Below, piece after piece: positions 49,857-57,134 of a DNA stretch of 64,000 nt. The stretch spans positions 1 to 64,000 of the IMG/VR virus record IMGVR_UViG_3300035670_000114. One strand, given 5' to 3'. The stretch is from a virus. A model generated the notes under the pieces. It was not told the origin of the DNA. It did no database searches and saw nothing but the letters and a program-made list of their open reading frames with translations. Within the stretch, counting starts at the first letter, position 1; each line of letters opens with the position of its first letter. A program made the position numbers and the translations under genes.

Positions 49857-50322
49857 CTCCTACGGCTACGACCTGCGTCTGTCTGGTCGACAGTTCCTGG
49901 TGTTCCGTCACGTCCCCGGAACTGTCATGAACCCCAAGCGGTTCAATCCTGCAAACCTGGAGCCCGTCCCGTTGCATCGAGACGAAGACGGCGAGTTCTT
50001 CATCCTGCCAGCCCACTCCTATGGACTGGGTGTAGCACTGGAGAGGCTCAAGATCCCCAGCAACATAACCGTGATCTGTCTAGGCAAGAGCACCTACGCT
50101 CGCCTGGGGATCATCGCCAACACCACACCAGGCGAGGCCGGATGGGAGGGCCACCTGACCCTTGAATTCAGCAACTCCAGCAGCGCCGACTGCAGGCTGT
50201 ACGTCAACGAGGGAATCGCCCAGGCGCTCTTCTGCGAGGGCCAGCCCTGCTTGACGTCGTACGAGGATCGCAACGGCAAGTACCAGGGGCAGTCTGAGGA
50301 GGTAACGCTGCCCAAGGTGTAG
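49726..50322 (+). CDS. dcd: dCTP deaminase (Dcd/dUTPase family)
   Basis: A 198-residue protein with the family features: LLSDQQIAQRA start, SYGLSSYGYDLRLS, the KSTYARLGI motif and the catalytic-site segment GEAGWEGHLTLEFSN (Glu in GWEGH). It converts dCTP to dUTP (or dUMP in bifunctional forms), feeding ThyX. It belongs to the nucleotide block with RNR and glutaredoxin. Confidence 0.92.
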   Translation: MLLSDQQIAQRAAGGMITPWVPSLIRQVEDPTGQCCKVLSYGLSSYGYDLRLSGRQFLVFRHVPGTVMNPKRFNPANLEPVPLHRDEDGEFFILPAHSYGLGVALERLKIPSNITVICLGKSTYARLGIIANTTPGEAGWEGHLTLEFSNSSSADCRLYVNEGIAQALFCEGQPCLTSYEDRNGKYQGQSEEVTLPKV

Positions 50323-50380
50323 CCGTCAGCTAACTTGCCGGCAGACTAAACGAGGCCGCAAGTGACGGCCCCAAGCTGGC

Positions 50381-51844
50381 ATGGACATCACGCATCCGAC
50401 GAACGATCCGGCGCTGGTCAGTTACCACCGCCCAGAGCTGATGTCCCTGTTGAGTGGACTTGAGCTTGCCCTCGATTGCTGGAGCCTGCTAAGCACCGCC
50501 TCCCGTGGCTCTGAAAAGAGCAAGTATCTCCCCAAGGAGCCAGGCGAGCCCACCTCTGCCTACAAGAGCCGCCTTCACCGCTCGACCTACACGCCAATCT
50601 TCCGCGATAGCGTCAGGGCGTACGCCGGCCTCTTGAGCCGGTTTCAACTCATCGACCCTCCACCAAGTCTACTGGAGTCACAGCACGACGTCGACCTGCG
50701 CGGATCGAGTATCCACGGCTTCTCAAGTCGATGCGATGAACTCGCCATCAGGGATGCCGGCGTCTACGTGATGGTCGACATGCCCCCGGCTGGCGGCACC
50801 AACAACTTCGTCGACGAGCTCGCCGAAGGCCGCAGGCCCTATTGCATGATTGTGGAGCGCAAGGACGTCATTAACTGGTCGCTTCGCTACGTCAACGGCA
50901 GGGAGGTCCTCGAAAGGGTGACGGTCCGGCAACTGCGTGCCATCTCCAACTCTGACGGCTACGGCTCAACGCTTGAACCCGTCTACCTCGTAATGAGGCC
51001 CGGGTCCGTCGAGGTCTTCCGCGTCGAGAAGAGCCAGTCGGGCTGGAGAAATGTCTCCCTTGGCCCACCGATTCAAACCAGTCTGGACTACATTCCGATT
51101 CGCTGGTACGGCCTATCGACGTCGTCCTTTGCCCAGGGCGAGCTCGCCATGAACGGCCTCGCAGAGATGAGCATCCAGCACTTTCAGATGCGATCTGACC
51201 TGCAGGAGCTGCTGCACAAGTGCGCCATGCCGGTCCCCGTCCGAAAGGGCGCTCCGGTTGGTTCTGATGGGCGGTCTGCGCCAATGATTATTGGCTCCAA
51301 CAGCGGCATGGATCTACCCGAAAACGGCGAGTTCCTCTTTGCCGAGCCAACCGGTCGTAGTATCGAGCGCCATCAAGCCGAAATCGCCCACCTTGAGGCC
51401 TTGATGGACAGGTCTGGTCTCAACTTCCTCTACGGCGCCAACGTCAAGACGGCAACCGAGGCATCCCTTCGCGCATCCCAGATCAGCAGTCAGGTGAACT
51501 CGCTGATCAGAAACAAGGTCGCCACCATGACATGGCTTTTCCGCGTCTGGGCCGAATACGCTGGTGAGACCGATAAGTTGACGTCGGAGTCGGGCATCCA
51601 GGTCAACGACTCGCTCATCAACCGACCCATCGACCCCAGTGGTATCGCCCAAATGATCAACCTCCACAAAGCTAGGCTATCGAGCAAGAGGGTCGTGCTT
51701 GAGGAGCTGCAGCGCGGCGGCGTGCTTGATCCCGACATGAATATCGACGACGAACTCAAGAGAATTGCCAAGGAGGAGCGCGAAGAGTCCTCGCCGCCAG
51801 GCGTCGCGCCTCAGCTCCAAGACCCCTCTACCGTGAGGCCGTAA
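50381..51844 (+). CDS. portal protein (DUF4055-like)
   Basis: A 487-residue protein. The N-terminus (KSKYLPKEPGEPTSAYKSRLHRSTYTPIFRDSVRAYAGLLSR) matches the DUF4055 portal group. The middle contains wing and stem strands and helices, including the AHLEALMDRSGLNFLYGANVKTATEASLR segment found near the stem of this family. An acidic, disordered C-terminus ends in Pro-rich sequence. It forms the dodecameric DNA gate. TerL is 6.7 kb upstream and the capsid gene about 30 kb away. Confidence 0.88.
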   Translation: MDITHPTNDPALVSYHRPELMSLLSGLELALDCWSLLSTASRGSEKSKYLPKEPGEPTSAYKSRLHRSTYTPIFRDSVRAYAGLLSRFQLIDPPPSLLESQHDVDLRGSSIHGFSSRCDELAIRDAGVYVMVDMPPAGGTNNFVDELAEGRRPYCMIVERKDVINWSLRYVNGREVLERVTVRQLRAISNSDGYGSTLEPVYLVMRPGSVEVFRVEKSQSGWRNVSLGPPIQTSLDYIPIRWYGLSTSSFAQGELAMNGLAEMSIQHFQMRSDLQELLHKCAMPVPVRKGAPVGSDGRSAPMIIGSNSGMDLPENGEFLFAEPTGRSIERHQAEIAHLEALMDRSGLNFLYGANVKTATEASLRASQISSQVNSLIRNKVATMTWLFRVWAEYAGETDKLTSESGIQVNDSLINRPIDPSGIAQMINLHKARLSSKRVVLEELQRGGVLDPDMNIDDELKRIAKEEREESSPPGVAPQLQDPSTVRP

Positions 51845-52056
51845 TGATCGTCGCCCGCTTCGAGTTCAAGGAGTCGTGCAGCGACTACTTCTGCCCCGGC
51901 CCCAACCAGACCGTCATCGAGATCCTCTTCGAGAGCCCCGAGGCCCTGGTTTCTACGGCCGAGGGGTTTGGCCCTAACCTGTCCAACTGCTTGGCCCTGG
52001 TCAATGGTAAGGTGTGTGACTTGAGAGAGATTTCGGGTCTCAGTGCATCCCCTTGA
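51844..52056 (+). CDS. small hypothetical protein coupled to portal
   Basis: A 70-residue protein starting in the portal stop (TAATG). It is beta-rich with five cysteines (SCSDYFCPG, NCLALVNGKVC). The location suggests a head-associated or regulatory role, but no family is recognised. Confidence 0.55.
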   Translation: MIVARFEFKESCSDYFCPGPNQTVIEILFESPEALVSTAEGFGPNLSNCLALVNGKVCDLREISGLSASP

Positions 52057-52402
52057 GCACGGCGACTGCCTCTCGTCACCCGGCGGCGGCTTCGTCTATC
52101 GCATCGTGGCCCCCTGCTGTCGTCTCTTCGACCGCGAAGAGTTGCCGTGGCCCTGCTGCTCTCTGACTTGGAGGGGAAAGCAGCCAAGCTGGAATCGGGT
52201 GGGGCGCAGACTCGTGGCCGACCTTGCTTCCTCAAGGTGCCCGAGCTATGTTGTTGAGGCTCGCGACAGATGGGGACACCAGTGGACGCAGATTCTGACC
52301 GTCTACAATCACAGGTTGACTCCAGAGGAGCGGCAGTGGTGGGTCACCAAGAAGCCACTGGCCGGGGAGTGGCCGGAGCCCCCCTCGCAAGCCGGCCAAT
52401 AA
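52043..52402 (+). CDS. Cys/Trp-rich hypothetical protein
   Basis: A 119-residue protein from GTG 52043, overlapping the previous gene by 14 nt. It shows PCCRLF and PWPCCSLTW Cys pairs that could bind metal, then a beta segment (YVVEARDRWGHQWTQILTVYN) and a WWVTKK end. Start uncertain. No family recognised. Confidence 0.5.
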   Translation: MHPLEHGDCLSSPGGGFVYRIVAPCCRLFDREELPWPCCSLTWRGKQPSWNRVGRRLVADLASSRCPSYVVEARDRWGHQWTQILTVYNHRLTPEERQWWVTKKPLAGEWPEPPSQAGQ

Positions 52403-52518
52403 GGGGCATCAACTGGCCTGCCATTTTCAGTTTGAGACCCGAGCTGACGCCACCCGGCTACGCCGAGGTCGCGGCCATCATGAGGGCCAAGAGGAACCCC
52501 GCCCACCCCGGCGCCTAG
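52369..52518 (+). CDS. 49-residue hypothetical protein
   Basis: A frame from GTG 52369 to TAG 52516-52518, overlapping the preceding gene. The C-terminal part (INWPAIFSLRPELTPPGYAE) is a phrase I associate with small cyanophage proteins, which supports translation despite the weak start. Confidence 0.45.
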   Translation: MAGAPLASRPIRGINWPAIFSLRPELTPPGYAEVAAIMRAKRNPAHPGA

Positions 52519-52545
52519 GTACCTATTGCTTCATGGCGCCTGAGC

Positions 52546-52554
52546 TGCTACGAT
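52546..52554 (+). promoter_or_regulatory. extended -10 promoter TGCTACGAT
   Basis: Ends 22 nt before ATG 52577 in an otherwise empty gap. Confidence 0.55.
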
Positions 52555-52576
52555 CTTTTGGCAACTGGAGCACTCC

Positions 52577-53077
52577 ATGAAGGACTACAAGACCAGATCA
52601 AACCGACCCCTCACCGAATTCGCCTGCGACGGCTTCGACAGGTTCGCCGAAAGCGGACGCTCCCTGCCGTACAAAAGGGTCAACGGCAACACGACCATCG
52701 AAGTCCTGCCCGAGGACACGGTCAACGGCGACAGATGCAGTGTCTTTGTCGTCTCGCTGTTCGGCAGCCCAATCTTCGAGGCCAGGAAGACCTCCGACGG
52801 CATCGACTCACTCAAGATTGCCTTCACCGACTTCTTCGACGTCTGGGGTCAGCCGACCACCACAACGGCCGAACGCCTCAATGGCCTGCTCGATCGCGCC
52901 GGGAACCACGAGGTAATCCCGAAAAACGTGCGAGTCTTCCGCTGCAAGGCCCCGGAAGCGTCTCTTACCTACATCGGTAGAGGCGAGGAGCGGGTGGCGG
53001 TTGGCCGTCAATATGTCAAGGCCGTTGCGATTCAGCCCGACCCGAACGACCTCAAGCTCCTCCACTCCCCGGTCTGA
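52577..53077 (+). CDS. hypothetical protein
   Basis: A 166-residue alpha/beta protein with a basic start (DYKTRSNRPLTEF) and strands FVVSLFGSPIFEARK and VRVFRCKAPEASL. A central helix (SLKIAFTDFFDVWG) separates two beta halves. It has its own promoter. No motif or family recognised; a regulatory or DNA-modification accessory role cannot be excluded. Confidence 0.6.
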   Translation: MKDYKTRSNRPLTEFACDGFDRFAESGRSLPYKRVNGNTTIEVLPEDTVNGDRCSVFVVSLFGSPIFEARKTSDGIDSLKIAFTDFFDVWGQPTTTTAERLNGLLDRAGNHEVIPKNVRVFRCKAPEASLTYIGRGEERVAVGRQYVKAVAIQPDPNDLKLLHSPV

Positions 53078-53078
53078 C

Positions 53079-53249
53079 ATGCAAATGAGACGCAAACCAA
53101 AGCAGTACCTGGTCGACTTCGCCGACGGCTCCAGCGAGCTGGTGCCAGCCTATTACCTGTCACACGCCAGGGCTGTTGCGGCTCACCTGTATCCATCTCG
53201 ATCCATCAAATCCATCTCCTTGGCCACACAAAGGCCTCCTGGAGAATGA
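53079..53249 (+). CDS. 56-residue hypothetical protein
   Basis: A small basic protein from ATG 53079, 1 nt after the previous stop. It contains YLVDFADGSSELVPAYYLSHARAVAAHL, a beta hairpin followed by a helix. I regard it as real because of tight spacing and sensible composition. Function unknown. Confidence 0.5.
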   Translation: MQMRRKPKQYLVDFADGSSELVPAYYLSHARAVAAHLYPSRSIKSISLATQRPPGE

Positions 53250-53275
53250 AGCGGCAGACTACTTCTGCTATAATC

Positions 53276-53284
53276 TAGCAACGA
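53276..53284 (+). promoter_or_regulatory. consensus extended -10 promoter TGCTATAAT
   Basis: The best extended -10 match in the window. It precedes the RlpA-like gene, 82 nt before ATG 53367 (or 7 nt before an unlikely TTG start). Confidence 0.65.
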
Positions 53285-53366
53285 GTCTCATTTGAGCGAG
53301 GCTTCCGATCATTTCCGGCGGTTGACGTTGACCGGCTTCAGCGTCGTCGAGTTCTCTACCTCCCTC

Positions 53367-53822
53367 ATGCTCTCGAAAAAACTTCTGACCATCTTGGCCG
53401 CTATCGCGGTGGCTCCGTCTCAAGCCTTGGCGATTCAGCCAGACCTCAACTTCCCCAAACCTTTCCAGCTCAGTCCCGGCCCACACCTGCATCAGTGGAC
53501 CCCACCTGGAGCAAGAGACTTCAACTCGTCTGCGCTGGTAGCCTCGGTTGCTTCCTGGTACGGCCCCGGCTTTCATGGCAGACTCACCGCCAACGGCGAG
53601 GTCTACAACTCTTGGGCAATGACCGCCGCCCACCCCTCGCTACCGTTCGGCACATTGGTCCGTGTCACCAATCGCAACAACGGCCGAGCTGTAGTCGTTC
53701 GCATCAACGACAGAGGTCCCTTCTACGGAGGCAGAGCCATTGATCTGTCACAGGCCGCCGCCGCCGCCATCGGCATGACCGCCACCGGCGTGGCGCCGGT
53801 AAGCATTCAGGTGCTTCGATAG
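53367..53822 (+). CDS. secreted RlpA-like double-psi beta-barrel protein
   Basis: A 151-residue protein. ATG 53367 begins a good signal peptide ([21 protein letters not shown], cleavage near residue 22). The mature part holds the RlpA DPBB domain: [42 protein letters not shown], then [19 protein letters not shown]. RlpA proteins cleave denuded peptidoglycan glycans or organise septa. In a phage this could weaken or remodel the wall or help lysis, and is probably host-derived. Confidence 0.82.
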   Translation: MLSKKLLTILAAIAVAPSQALAIQPDLNFPKPFQLSPGPHLHQWTPPGARDFNSSALVASVASWYGPGFHGRLTANGEVYNSWAMTAAHPSLPFGTLVRVTNRNNGRAVVVRINDRGPFYGGRAIDLSQAAAAAIGMTATGVAPVSIQVLR

Positions 53823-53831
53823 GGCGACTTA

Positions 53832-53849
53832 CAACAGTTGCAACTGTTG
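53832..53849. promoter_or_regulatory. 18-bp palindromic operator sharing the iteron half-site
   Basis: CAACAGTTGCAACTGTTG is a perfect palindrome. The centre GTTGCAAC, repeated at 53846-53853, shares the GTTGCA/TGCAAC half-sites of the 33.2-kb iterons. It overlaps the -35 box of the next promoter, so a bound protein should repress (or otherwise control) it. Confidence 0.65.
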
Positions 53850-53875
53850 CAACAATTGCGATTGGCTGCTACATT
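53847..53875 (+). promoter_or_regulatory. promoter TTGCAA-17 bp-TACATT with TG extension
   Basis: The -35 lies at 53847-53852 and the -10 at 53870-53875, preceded by TGC. It is 22 nt upstream of GTG 53898, the start chosen on that basis. Confidence 0.6.
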
Positions 53876-53897
53876 TGAGGATGTGGCAGCCTTTCGC

Positions 53898-54425
53898 GTG
53901 TCCATCAAAATTTTTCTGACTCAGGCGCAGCTTCAGCGTGCAGAGTCTGAAGCCGCAAGACGTCAGTCCTTCAACGCTGCGCGGGGAATGCGAGGTCGAA
54001 ACGGTGCCCCGTCACTCGGCGCGAAGGCGATGGAGATGCACCGCATCGGCTGCATCGGCGAGATGGCGGTCGCCGCCCACCTGGGCCTTGACGAATCCAT
54101 CTACTCCGACGTCAGCCCCAACAGGAAAAGAACCGACCTACCGGGGCGCATCGAGGTCAAGACTCGCGCCAAGCACCACTACGACCTGCTCGTGCAGCTC
54201 GACGACAGCGCCGACAAACTCTACGTCTTGGTCACGTACGAGGCGGGCGAGGCTCGCCTGGCTGGCTGGATCGACGGCTCAGAGGTGTCAAGCAAGGGGT
54301 CGGTGGTCGAATACGTCAGGGGACGCCCATGTCGAGCCGTGCGTCAATCAAGCCTGAACGACCCGACCTTGTTGATCGCCGAGGTTCAGGCTAGGCTTAG
54401 CAAGGAACACTCTGGCGATTCCTGA
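53898..54425 (+). CDS. putative PD-(D/E)XK nuclease
   Basis: A 175-residue protein from GTG 53898. After a basic helical start, GCIGEMAVAAHLGL, TDLPGRIEVKTR and the following strand HHYDLLVQLDD reproduce the E...D...E-x-K core of PD-(D/E)XK nucleases. A YVLVTYEAGEARLAGWID strand pair follows. Such small phage nucleases degrade host DNA or act in recombination. The operator-bearing promoter suggests tight control, as would suit a toxic nuclease. An upstream TTG at 53838 would put the start inside the operator and is rejected. Confidence 0.65.
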   Translation: MSIKIFLTQAQLQRAESEAARRQSFNAARGMRGRNGAPSLGAKAMEMHRIGCIGEMAVAAHLGLDESIYSDVSPNRKRTDLPGRIEVKTRAKHHYDLLVQLDDSADKLYVLVTYEAGEARLAGWIDGSEVSSKGSVVEYVRGRPCRAVRQSSLNDPTLLIAEVQARLSKEHSGDS

Positions 54426-54440
54426 TTCGCCGTCTCACCG

Positions 54441-54689
54441 ATGGACGAAAGACGCACCTGGAACACCCCGGCCAGGGAGCCCTGGAACACCAAGATTCAT
54501 TCGTTGCTCAACACGATAGACCTCCACACCAGGCTGCATTTACAGGCTAGCAACAGCGTTGACGCCGAGTTTCATGCTAGGATGGCCGAGAGCCTTAGGT
54601 CGTACGTTTCTGACCTCAAAACCTGGATTCATGCTCAGGAGCGCTTACCGAACCGTCTTGAGGCCTTAAAACATGACACCCACGCCTGA
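54441..54689 (+). CDS. small helical hypothetical protein
   Basis: An 82-residue protein, strongly alpha-helical (KIHSLLNTIDLHTRLHLQASNS, ESLRSYVSDLKTWIHAQERL), 15 nt after the nuclease gene and overlapping the next by 17 nt. It could be an accessory or inhibitor of the nuclease, but this is only inferred from adjacency. No family recognised. Confidence 0.5.
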   Translation: MDERRTWNTPAREPWNTKIHSLLNTIDLHTRLHLQASNSVDAEFHARMAESLRSYVSDLKTWIHAQERLPNRLEALKHDTHA

Positions 54690-54903
54690 AGATGCTTACA
54701 AAGAGCTGACAGAGCTCTATCGGAGTACGAATTTATGCGCTCCGCCTAGTCGCGAAGCGTTGCTGAGGTGGGCTGTTCACGCTGAAGAGTGGGCCACTGT
54801 CATGATTTCTCACTATGGCTGGACTTATCGTCGCGCTGAAAAAGTGGTCAACCGCTGCCGCGTGCTCCAGCCTTTGGCCCAACAGCACCAGCTACCAGGC
54901 TAG
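54673..54903 (+). CDS. small helical hypothetical protein
   Basis: A 76-residue protein with three helices (PEDAYKELTELYRS, SREALLRWAVHAEEWATVMI, RRAEKVVNRCRVLQPLAQ). Its stop overlaps the stop of a leftward gene at 54900-54903. No family recognised; part of a short unit with the nuclease candidate. Confidence 0.5.
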   Translation: MTPTPEDAYKELTELYRSTNLCAPPSREALLRWAVHAEEWATVMISHYGWTYRRAEKVVNRCRVLQPLAQQHQLPG

Positions 54904-55157
54904 CCGTTTTGCCCAGGATGCCCTTGCAGGTACTTGGCAGCGCTGGTGATTGAGTGCGACCTCATCGGCGCGGTGTCGCTGGTGCCTTCCGAGATCCTGA
55001 CGTCGTGAGCTCCACCCCTTTCCTCGAAGAAGACGTCGTACCCCTTCTTTTGTGCCAAGTCGATCAACTGGCGGGTGCTGCCATAATGCTTGGCTCTACT
55101 ATGTATGTACAGCTTCGGCCTGCTGGTGTAGAGCAGGGAGAACGGATTGCTCGACAT
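54900..55157 (-). CDS. small hypothetical protein, leftward
   Basis: An 85-residue basic protein on the minus strand, starting at ATG 55157. It has a beta start (LLYTSRPKLYIHSR), a helix (STRQLIDLAQKKGYDVFF) and a strand containing GGAHDVRI. The helix-strand order loosely recalls HicA-type RNA-binding folds, but the catalytic His context is not convincing. It lies downstream of a small conserved gene on the same strand. Confidence 0.5.
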   Translation of the reverse strand: MSSNPFSLLYTSRPKLYIHSRAKHYGSTRQLIDLAQKKGYDVFFEERGGAHDVRISEGTSDTAPMRSHSITSAAKYLQGHPGQNG

Positions 55158-55195
55158 CGCTGCTTTCCTGATGCTTTCCACAGTCTAGCCGTCGA

Positions 55196-55342
55196 TCAAG
55201 CCTTCTTACGTCTCTTCTTCTTGGCCTTGGAAGCCTGACTGAGGGCTATGGCCACCGCTTGACCCTGCGACCTGCCCTCCTTCATCAACTTCTGAATGTT
55301 ACTGGACACGGTTTTCTTGCCGTATCCTTTCTTGAGCGGCAT
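55196..55342 (-). CDS. 48-residue conserved basic phage protein (DUF6496-like)
   Basis: Minus-strand frame starting at ATG 55342 and ending at 55196. The sequence begins [22 protein letters not shown], continues [12 protein letters not shown] and ends in a Lys/Arg cluster. This pattern (PLKKG-x-SKKTIS-x-NI ... QAVAIAL) is very common in phages and I recognise it with confidence as the small DUF6496-type family. Function unknown; possibly nucleic-acid binding. Confidence 0.75.
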   Translation of the reverse strand: MPLKKGYGKKTVSSNIQKLMKEGRSQGQAVAIALSQASKAKKKRRKKA

Positions 55343-55362
55343 CGCAGTCACCCGGCTTCTAC

Positions 55363-55368
55363 TATGAT
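55363..55368 (+). promoter_or_regulatory. -10 promoter element TATGAT
   Basis: Within CTACTATGATT, 21 nt before ATG 55390. Confidence 0.45.
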
Positions 55369-55389
55369 TCCCGATAAGCGGCTTTTATC

Positions 55390-55611
55390 ATGATTCCAAC
55401 TGACGACCAGGATTCCCTCGACCATGCGATGCTGATGCTTTTCACGGCGAGGTGGTCAATACCGACCGCAGCGGCGCACCTCAGCATGAAAGCAACCGAG
55501 GAATCCTGGAGCCAACTCAAGGCACTATTCGCCGAATACTGCAAAATTCACGGCACGACCTACAAAGAAGAGCACCCCGGGAAGGATTCAAACCTTCGAC
55601 CATCGGATTAG
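55390..55611 (+). CDS. small protein of cyanophage type, 3' end antisense to tRNA-Arg
   Basis: A 73-residue protein with DDQDSLDHAMLMLFTARWSIPTAAAHLSM and ELK/LKALFAEYC features that I associate with small cyanophage proteins of unknown function. The last 13 residues or so (HPGKDSNLRPSD) are only the reverse reading of the tRNA on the other strand, so the gene's end has been extended into the tRNA. Real in its first 60 residues. Confidence 0.6.
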   Translation: MIPTDDQDSLDHAMLMLFTARWSIPTAAAHLSMKATEESWSQLKALFAEYCKIHGTTYKEEHPGKDSNLRPSD

Positions 55612-55645
55612 AAGTCCGTTGCTCTGTTCGCTGAGCTACCGGGGC
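55573..55645 (-). tRNA. tRNA-Arg (anticodon UCU)
   Basis: On the minus strand the sequence folds as a full cloverleaf: a 7-bp acceptor starting GCCCCGG (closing pair G-U), D-arm GCTC/GAGC with the loop AGCGAACA, an anticodon loop CTTCTAA with anticodon TCT, a short variable region, and a T-arm with TTTGAATC. CCA is not encoded. It reads AGA and probably AGG, codons used more in the 35-58 kb genes than in the C-ending late genes. Confidence 0.9.
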
Positions 55646-55671
55646 GATTGCCTCTTGGCCATCAGATTCTA

Positions 55672-56205
55672 CTACATTTGGCCGGGAAGCGTGTACACCA
55701 GCCTTTGCTTGATGAAGTCCAGGCTGACCGGAGCAAACCCATGGTTTTCGACGCAGGCATTAAAGTACCTGCCGTCTGGTACGCCATCAGCCAAGACCTG
55801 ACCGCGATGTAGGTGGCCATGCACGTTTGCCCGATAACTTGGCCTTGCGAGGCAGTCGGGATGGACTGGAAAGTGCGAAAAGACGAGGCCATCCCTGTAG
55901 AAGCATCCACGCACGTCCTCGAAATACTTGCAATACTCCTTCAGTTCGTAGATGTCATGATTACCCCTCGCCAAAACCTTTCGGCCATTCAATCTCGACA
56001 GTATATCCAATCCCTTGCGCGAAAACGATACGTCGCCGAGATGGTAAACTCGATCGCGTGGAGACACAACCGAGTTCCACTGCTCGACGATAAATTCATT
56101 CATCTCTTCGACCGAATCAAATGGTCTTAGCTTCAAATTGTTGTCCTTAGCTTCCACAATTCGCGTGTGATGGAAGTGTGTGTCTGATGTGACGAACGTC
56201 GTCAT
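55672..56205 (-). CDS. calcineurin-like metallophosphoesterase
   Basis: A 177-residue protein on the minus strand with the full metal-site set: DTHFHH (10-13 region), GDVSF, GNHD, SHFP and HGHLH. This is the small phage/bacterial phosphoesterase type. Substrate unknown; it may act on nucleotides, 2'-3' cyclic phosphates or phosphoproteins. It lies upstream of the tRNA in the leftward accessory group. Confidence 0.88.
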   Translation of the reverse strand: MTTFVTSDTHFHHTRIVEAKDNNLKLRPFDSVEEMNEFIVEQWNSVVSPRDRVYHLGDVSFSRKGLDILSRLNGRKVLARGNHDIYELKEYCKYFEDVRGCFYRDGLVFSHFPVHPDCLARPSYRANVHGHLHRGQVLADGVPDGRYFNACVENHGFAPVSLDFIKQRLVYTLPGQM

Positions 56206-56258
56206 GGTTGGCTTGCGAGTAAGGTCGAGTGTAGCACGCCGTCCAGTGCGGCGGCCTC

Positions 56259-56495
56259 TTGTCTTACCGCTTGCGCGGTGTTACCATCGCAAGACACGCC
56301 GCGAAGACCTTGATCAGCGAAGCGCCGATTCAAGCACTGCCCAAACTGTACGATTACGTCATTCACGGCCTAATCGACGGCAAGTCGGCAACAGGCTTAC
56401 TGGTTGACCACAGCAGGGATGCCGCCATACTGACAGCCAACGAGCTCTGGCCCGACATGCAGATCGTTCGAGTCGAACTCGAAGGCGACTGGTGA
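56259..56495 (+). CDS. small hypothetical protein
   Basis: A 78-residue protein, probably from TTG 56259 (TTG 56271 possible). It contains helices (PIQALPKLYDYVIHGLIDG, AAILTANELWPDM) and a final strand IVRVELEGDW. It is bounded by leftward genes on both sides. No family recognised. Confidence 0.45.
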   Translation: MSYRLRGVTIARHAAKTLISEAPIQALPKLYDYVIHGLIDGKSATGLLVDHSRDAAILTANELWPDMQIVRVELEGDW

Positions 56496-56502
56496 CCCGG
56501 AC

Positions 56503-56688
56503 TCAATTCCCTCCGGCCTCCTCTCGCCCCATGGCCTCAAGCATGCGCTTCATCGCTAGCCTATCGGCCATGGCGTCCTCCTTCCAGTGCTCCGGCAGGT
56601 CAAGCGACTCCCAGGCCTTCTTTCTCGCCAGGTCCCGCCTCTGTTGAACAGAAAGCCGATTCGCCTTGTATCCGGTTTTCGCCGTCAC
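56503..56688 (-). CDS. small charged helical protein
   Basis: A 61-residue leftward protein rich in Arg, Lys and Glu (SVQQRRDLARKKAWESLDLPEHWKEDAMADRLAMKRMLEAMG), almost surely a helical pair. Its stop lies 7 nt from the stop of the rightward gene before it. No family recognised. Confidence 0.5.
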   Translation of the reverse strand: MTAKTGYKANRLSVQQRRDLARKKAWESLDLPEHWKEDAMADRLAMKRMLEAMGREEAGGN

Positions 56689-56743
56689 GCGAGCTGGTCG
56701 TCTCGGCTTATGATTCCATCTCTACTCGTTTGTACGCACAAAA

Positions 56744-56781
56744 GCCGCCAGTACCGAAGTATTGGCGGCCTCCTTGTTTTT
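56744..56781. terminator. bidirectional intrinsic terminator
   Basis: GCCGCCAGTAC pairs with GTATTGGCGGC across CGAA (one G-T pair). On the plus strand CTCCTTGTTTTT follows. On the minus strand TTTTG follows, so it can also end the leftward gene at 56801-57010. Confidence 0.75.
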
Positions 56782-56800
56782 GCCAATACACGTCAATACG

Positions 56801-57010
56801 TCAGGCCCTGGCTCTGTAGCTCGGCGGATTTTTGCCCTCCATCACTACAATTCTCCTGTTTTTGACCAGGAAAGAGATGCTTTTTGCCTGCCTCTCCAGG
56901 ATCATTCGACTTGTGGACTCCCCTTGGAGGTGCCATCGCGGGTTGTCGCAGGGCAGGATGTCCGACATCCACAAGGTAAAGGCCGGCGATCGGTCAAGCG
57001 TTGCCGCCAT
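56801..57010 (-). CDS. small hypothetical protein, leftward
   Basis: A 69-residue protein from ATG 57010 on the minus strand. It has an aromatic helical start (FTLWMSDILP), NPRWHLQGE, then a basic helix (MILERQAKSISFLVKNRR). The sequence is well composed and followed by a terminator in its own direction. No family recognised; the opposite strand shows no credible gene here. Confidence 0.5.
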   Translation of the reverse strand: MAATLDRSPAFTLWMSDILPCDNPRWHLQGESTSRMILERQAKSISFLVKNRRIVVMEGKNPPSYRARA

Positions 57011-57134
57011 GAAGAAGACCTCAAACTGAGCCAAAGCCTAGCATGCCGTCAACCTGGTCGCCGTTGCATCGCTTGACACAACTCCCACTTACCAACGGGC
57101 GTACACTTGCGGTACTGCACACAAGGCTTCAGTC

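Noticed and set aside
57034-57134. Promoter with TTGACA at 57073 for the glycosidase-like gene
   Set aside because: The -35 match is perfect but the nearest -10-like sequence (TACACT at 57102) is 23 bp away, too far for a standard promoter.
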